Below are positions 62,098-64,000 of a stretch of DNA of 64,000 nt, one piece after another. The position numbers and the translations under genes are program-made. The DNA comes from Candidatus Heimdallarchaeota archaeon (GTDB lineage: Archaea; Asgardarchaeota; Heimdallarchaeia; Heimdallarchaeales; Heimdallarchaeaceae): contig JAHLWR010000010.1 of the NCBI GenBank assembly GCA_019057815.1, positions 1-64,000 on the forward strand, given 5' to 3'. The notes below the pieces were generated by a model. The model was not told where the DNA came from. It searched no databases and saw only the letters and a list, made by a program, of their open reading frames with translations. Positions within the stretch are counted from its first letter, which is position 1. Every line of letters starts with the position of its first letter.

Positions 62098-63456
62098 ATG
62101 GTAAACGGAATCATTATGTCCAACAATTCAGAGAACATATCAATTGATAAAATACTGCAAATGTACTCAGAAGCTAAAAAAACTAATGATTATCAATTCT
62201 GGATATACACAGGTTTATTAGCTGAGATTTTGAAACAATATCATTATTCTATTGATTGTTATACAAATGCATTAAAAATGCAAATTTCTCCATTTTTAAG
62301 AACTTCTTTAGCAAGAGCACAAGCAGGAGTAGGTCAGTGGGAAGGTTCGCTTAAGACTTTATTGTCACTTAGCGTTAGTGAGTTTTCTTCTGTAATAAGC
62401 AACTATAATCTTTGCTTAACTATAGGTTTCCTTCCATATAATCTACAAAGAAAAGTAACTCAACATTTCAAGGAACAAGGTTTGATTGTACTTGATGATA
62501 TTGAAAATCTTGAAAATGCTTTAGCTGTAAGAGAGGAAAAGTACATAAATCAAAAATACAGGGATAGTTCACAACTTCAGATCCAAACTTATATAAAGTT
62601 CTCCAAACTTTTGATTGGTGATTTTGATCCTAGAAGAATGACTGAATTTCTACAGATGGGTTACACAGAAAATATTGCTCAGAAGATTCTAAAAACCAAT
62701 CCCGAAGCAGTAGAAACTTCAATTCTACGGAAAGCTAAATTAAAAGAACATGATAGAGAATATCAGAAACTTGATAGATTGGATGGTTGGTTAACTCCTC
62801 TGGAAGGAAGGGTCTTAGCTGTTTTAGCAGAAAATGTTGAATATAATTCAGTAATTGTGGAAATTGGTAGTTGGAAAGGGAAATCATCTTGTTTTTTAGG
62901 AACTGGTAGTAGTATAGGGAAAAAACCCTTAGTATTCTGCATAGATCCTCATAATTGGACGGATAATGTTGAAGTAGCAAATACTTTCAGCTCTTGGACG
63001 AGTACCATTGAATATTTGAGTCTAGAAAATTTAGTAATAAATATTCGTAAAGAATCTGAACATGTAGCAAGAGATTTTAGTGAAAATGTAGGATTGCTCT
63101 TTGTAGATGGGGATCATTCTAGAGAATCTCTAATCATAGATATTGAAAACTGGCTTCCCAAACTAGAAAAAGGTGCTTATATTGCTTTTCACGATGCATA
63201 TTTTCCTGATGTTTTCGAAGTACTTCAAGAAAGAATATTCAGAAGTGAAAAATTCAGAATTGTTGATTTTGTTGAAGGATTATTAATTGTTCAATTTTCA
63301 CCCAATAGAAATTCAACAAGAACCTACTCTGAACTTGTCATCTGGCTATATTTTATTTACAAATCACAAATATTCAAAAAATTAGAAGATAAAAGAGTTT
63401 CAGAACTAGTAAATATTGCATTATCTTATAGAGAGAATCTACAAGCAGGAGTTTAG
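62098..63456 (+). CDS. TPR-like plus class I SAM methyltransferase
   Basis: About 452 residues from ATG 62098, which has AAAGGAAAG upstream; an ATG at 62077 overlapping the glycosyltransferase stop is an alternative. The N-terminal 150 residues contain TPR-like helices (IYTGLLAEILKQYHYSIDCY, LRTSLARAQAGVGQWEGSLK). The C-terminal half is a methyltransferase of the Methyltransf_24 type: IVEIGSWKGKSSCFLG, VFCIDPHNW, GLLFVDGDHSRESLI and AYIAFHDAYFP. It probably O-methylates a sugar of the glycan made by this cluster. Confidence 0.8.
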   Translation: MVNGIIMSNNSENISIDKILQMYSEAKKTNDYQFWIYTGLLAEILKQYHYSIDCYTNALKMQISPFLRTSLARAQAGVGQWEGSLKTLLSLSVSEFSSVISNYNLCLTIGFLPYNLQRKVTQHFKEQGLIVLDDIENLENALAVREEKYINQKYRDSSQLQIQTYIKFSKLLIGDFDPRRMTEFLQMGYTENIAQKILKTNPEAVETSILRKAKLKEHDREYQKLDRLDGWLTPLEGRVLAVLAENVEYNSVIVEIGSWKGKSSCFLGTGSSIGKKPLVFCIDPHNWTDNVEVANTFSSWTSTIEYLSLENLVINIRKESEHVARDFSENVGLLFVDGDHSRESLIIDIENWLPKLEKGAYIAFHDAYFPDVFEVLQERIFRSEKFRIVDFVEGLLIVQFSPNRNSTRTYSELVIWLYFIYKSQIFKKLEDKRVSELVNIALSYRENLQAGV

Positions 63457-63457
63457 A

Positions 63458-64000
63458 GTGAAAAACAAAGCAAGAATTAACAAAATAATAGAGAAAATAG
63501 AGAATAAGGGAGGATCTAAGTTAATTGTCATCCTTCGTCACTCAGATAGAGAAGAAATTTCAGATGCCAAAAAATCTTTTGACGTTCCTCTAACTGATCA
63601 AGGTAAGGCAATTGCTCGAATACTTGGAAATGAATTATCAAAGATTAATTCATATAGACTATATCATAGTGATGTACCTAGATGTAGAAATACGGCAAAA
63701 AGTATTGCAGAAGGAATTGAAGCAAGTCAAGGATCAGTCACCATCCTAGGAGAAAGAGATTATCTTGGTGGATTTTTCATTAAAGATTTTAATAGTGTTT
63801 TAGGATTAGCTAATCAAGTCACTGGACTTGAATTCATGCTTAAATGGTTTGCTGGAGAAATAGAGGAATCAGAAATCATACCCTTCAACAAAGCAACAAA
63901 TTATCTACTAAGTTCTTTATTAAATGAATCAAATGAGAATGAAAGAAGCGAAGTTGACATATACATAACTCATGATTGGAACATGATGCTACTCCTATAC
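63458..64000 (+). CDS. Histidine phosphatase superfamily protein (partial, runs off the window)
   Basis: The GTG at 63458-63460 begins one base after the methyltransferase stop, and the frame is open for 181 codons to the window end. VILRHSDREEIS carries the R-H catalytic pair, followed by LTDQGKAIARILGNEL, YHSDVPRCRNTAKSIAEG and the second His in IYITHDWNMM. It belongs to the histidine phosphatase superfamily and mirrors the phosphatase of the first cluster. The C terminus is outside the window. Confidence 0.75.
   Translation, partial: MKNKARINKIIEKIENKGGSKLIVILRHSDREEISDAKKSFDVPLTDQGKAIARILGNELSKINSYRLYHSDVPRCRNTAKSIAEGIEASQGSVTILGERDYLGGFFIKDFNSVLGLANQVTGLEFMLKWFAGEIEESEIIPFNKATNYLLSSLLNESNENERSEVDIYITHDWNMMLLLY

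Noticed and set aside
1-64000. tRNA and rRNA genes
   Set aside because: The gene-free stretches were read for GC-rich cloverleaf-like segments and rRNA-like sequence; none was found. All spacers are strongly AT-rich.

Overview
The window is AT-rich throughout and reads as an archaeal accessory region. Many genes have an archaeal TATA-like box about 25 bases before the start, and Shine-Dalgarno sites are of the GGTGA/GAGGTGAT type. TTG and GTG starts are common. A membrane-anchored RING-finger protein, a CxxC...CxxC zinc-ribbon protein with an RG-rich head, and a PCI-like winged-helix module shared by the RING protein and a ferredoxin point to an Asgard-type archaeon. That assignment is an inference from gene content; no rRNA or universal marker gene lies in the window.

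Bases 1-34,000 are a defence and mobile-element island. In order it holds a ParB-like/HEPN pair, a truncated nuclease copy cut by an IS5-like element, a KAP NTPase, an Nmad3-like protein with a PLD gene, several PD-(D/E)XK and HNH nucleases, a winged-helix PLD protein, the RING protein, a PARIS-like AriA/AriB pair, a GmrSD-type DUF262-DUF1524 restriction enzyme, a run of genes ending in a Rad50-like ATPase (RHH remnant, zinc ribbon, unknown, AAA+, two small genes, zinc-hook ATPase) and an orphan HEPN-SAVED protein. A PD-(D/E)XK plus winged-helix gene family recurs four times (2.9, 19.6, 26.2 and 50.7 kb), with only one intact copy. Decayed genes (GNAT, RecB/Cas4-like, RHH, small unknowns) fill the gaps.

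Bases 34,100-44,150 form a surface-glycan or modified-metabolite cluster. Mostly overlapping plus-strand genes encode an SDR epimerase, a GT4, two SPASM radical SAM enzymes, a WG-repeat protein, a NodU/CmcH-type carbamoyltransferase, a histidine phosphatase, a GT8 and a GT2-like enzyme. A second, shorter cluster runs from 59,000 to the end: UDP-xylose-synthase-like SDR, radical SAM, GT2 broken by one stop codon, TPR-methyltransferase, and a partial histidine phosphatase.

Between them lie a two-cluster ferredoxin, a ParA/SAP/HEPN-like operon and a 980-residue fusion of a metallophosphoesterase with a DEDD exonuclease-like domain. The most striking locus is at 51.5-58.2 kb. Five tightly coupled minus-strand genes encode a Regnase-like NYN/PIN nuclease, a prokaryotic viperin, a UPF1-like SF1 helicase, an unknown protein and a two-HKD PLD protein. 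A CARF-winged-helix regulator is transcribed divergently from the other side of a short intergenic region that carries a palindrome. This looks like a viperin-centred antiviral system, possibly controlled by a cyclic nucleotide, and it is the best candidate here for an undescribed system.
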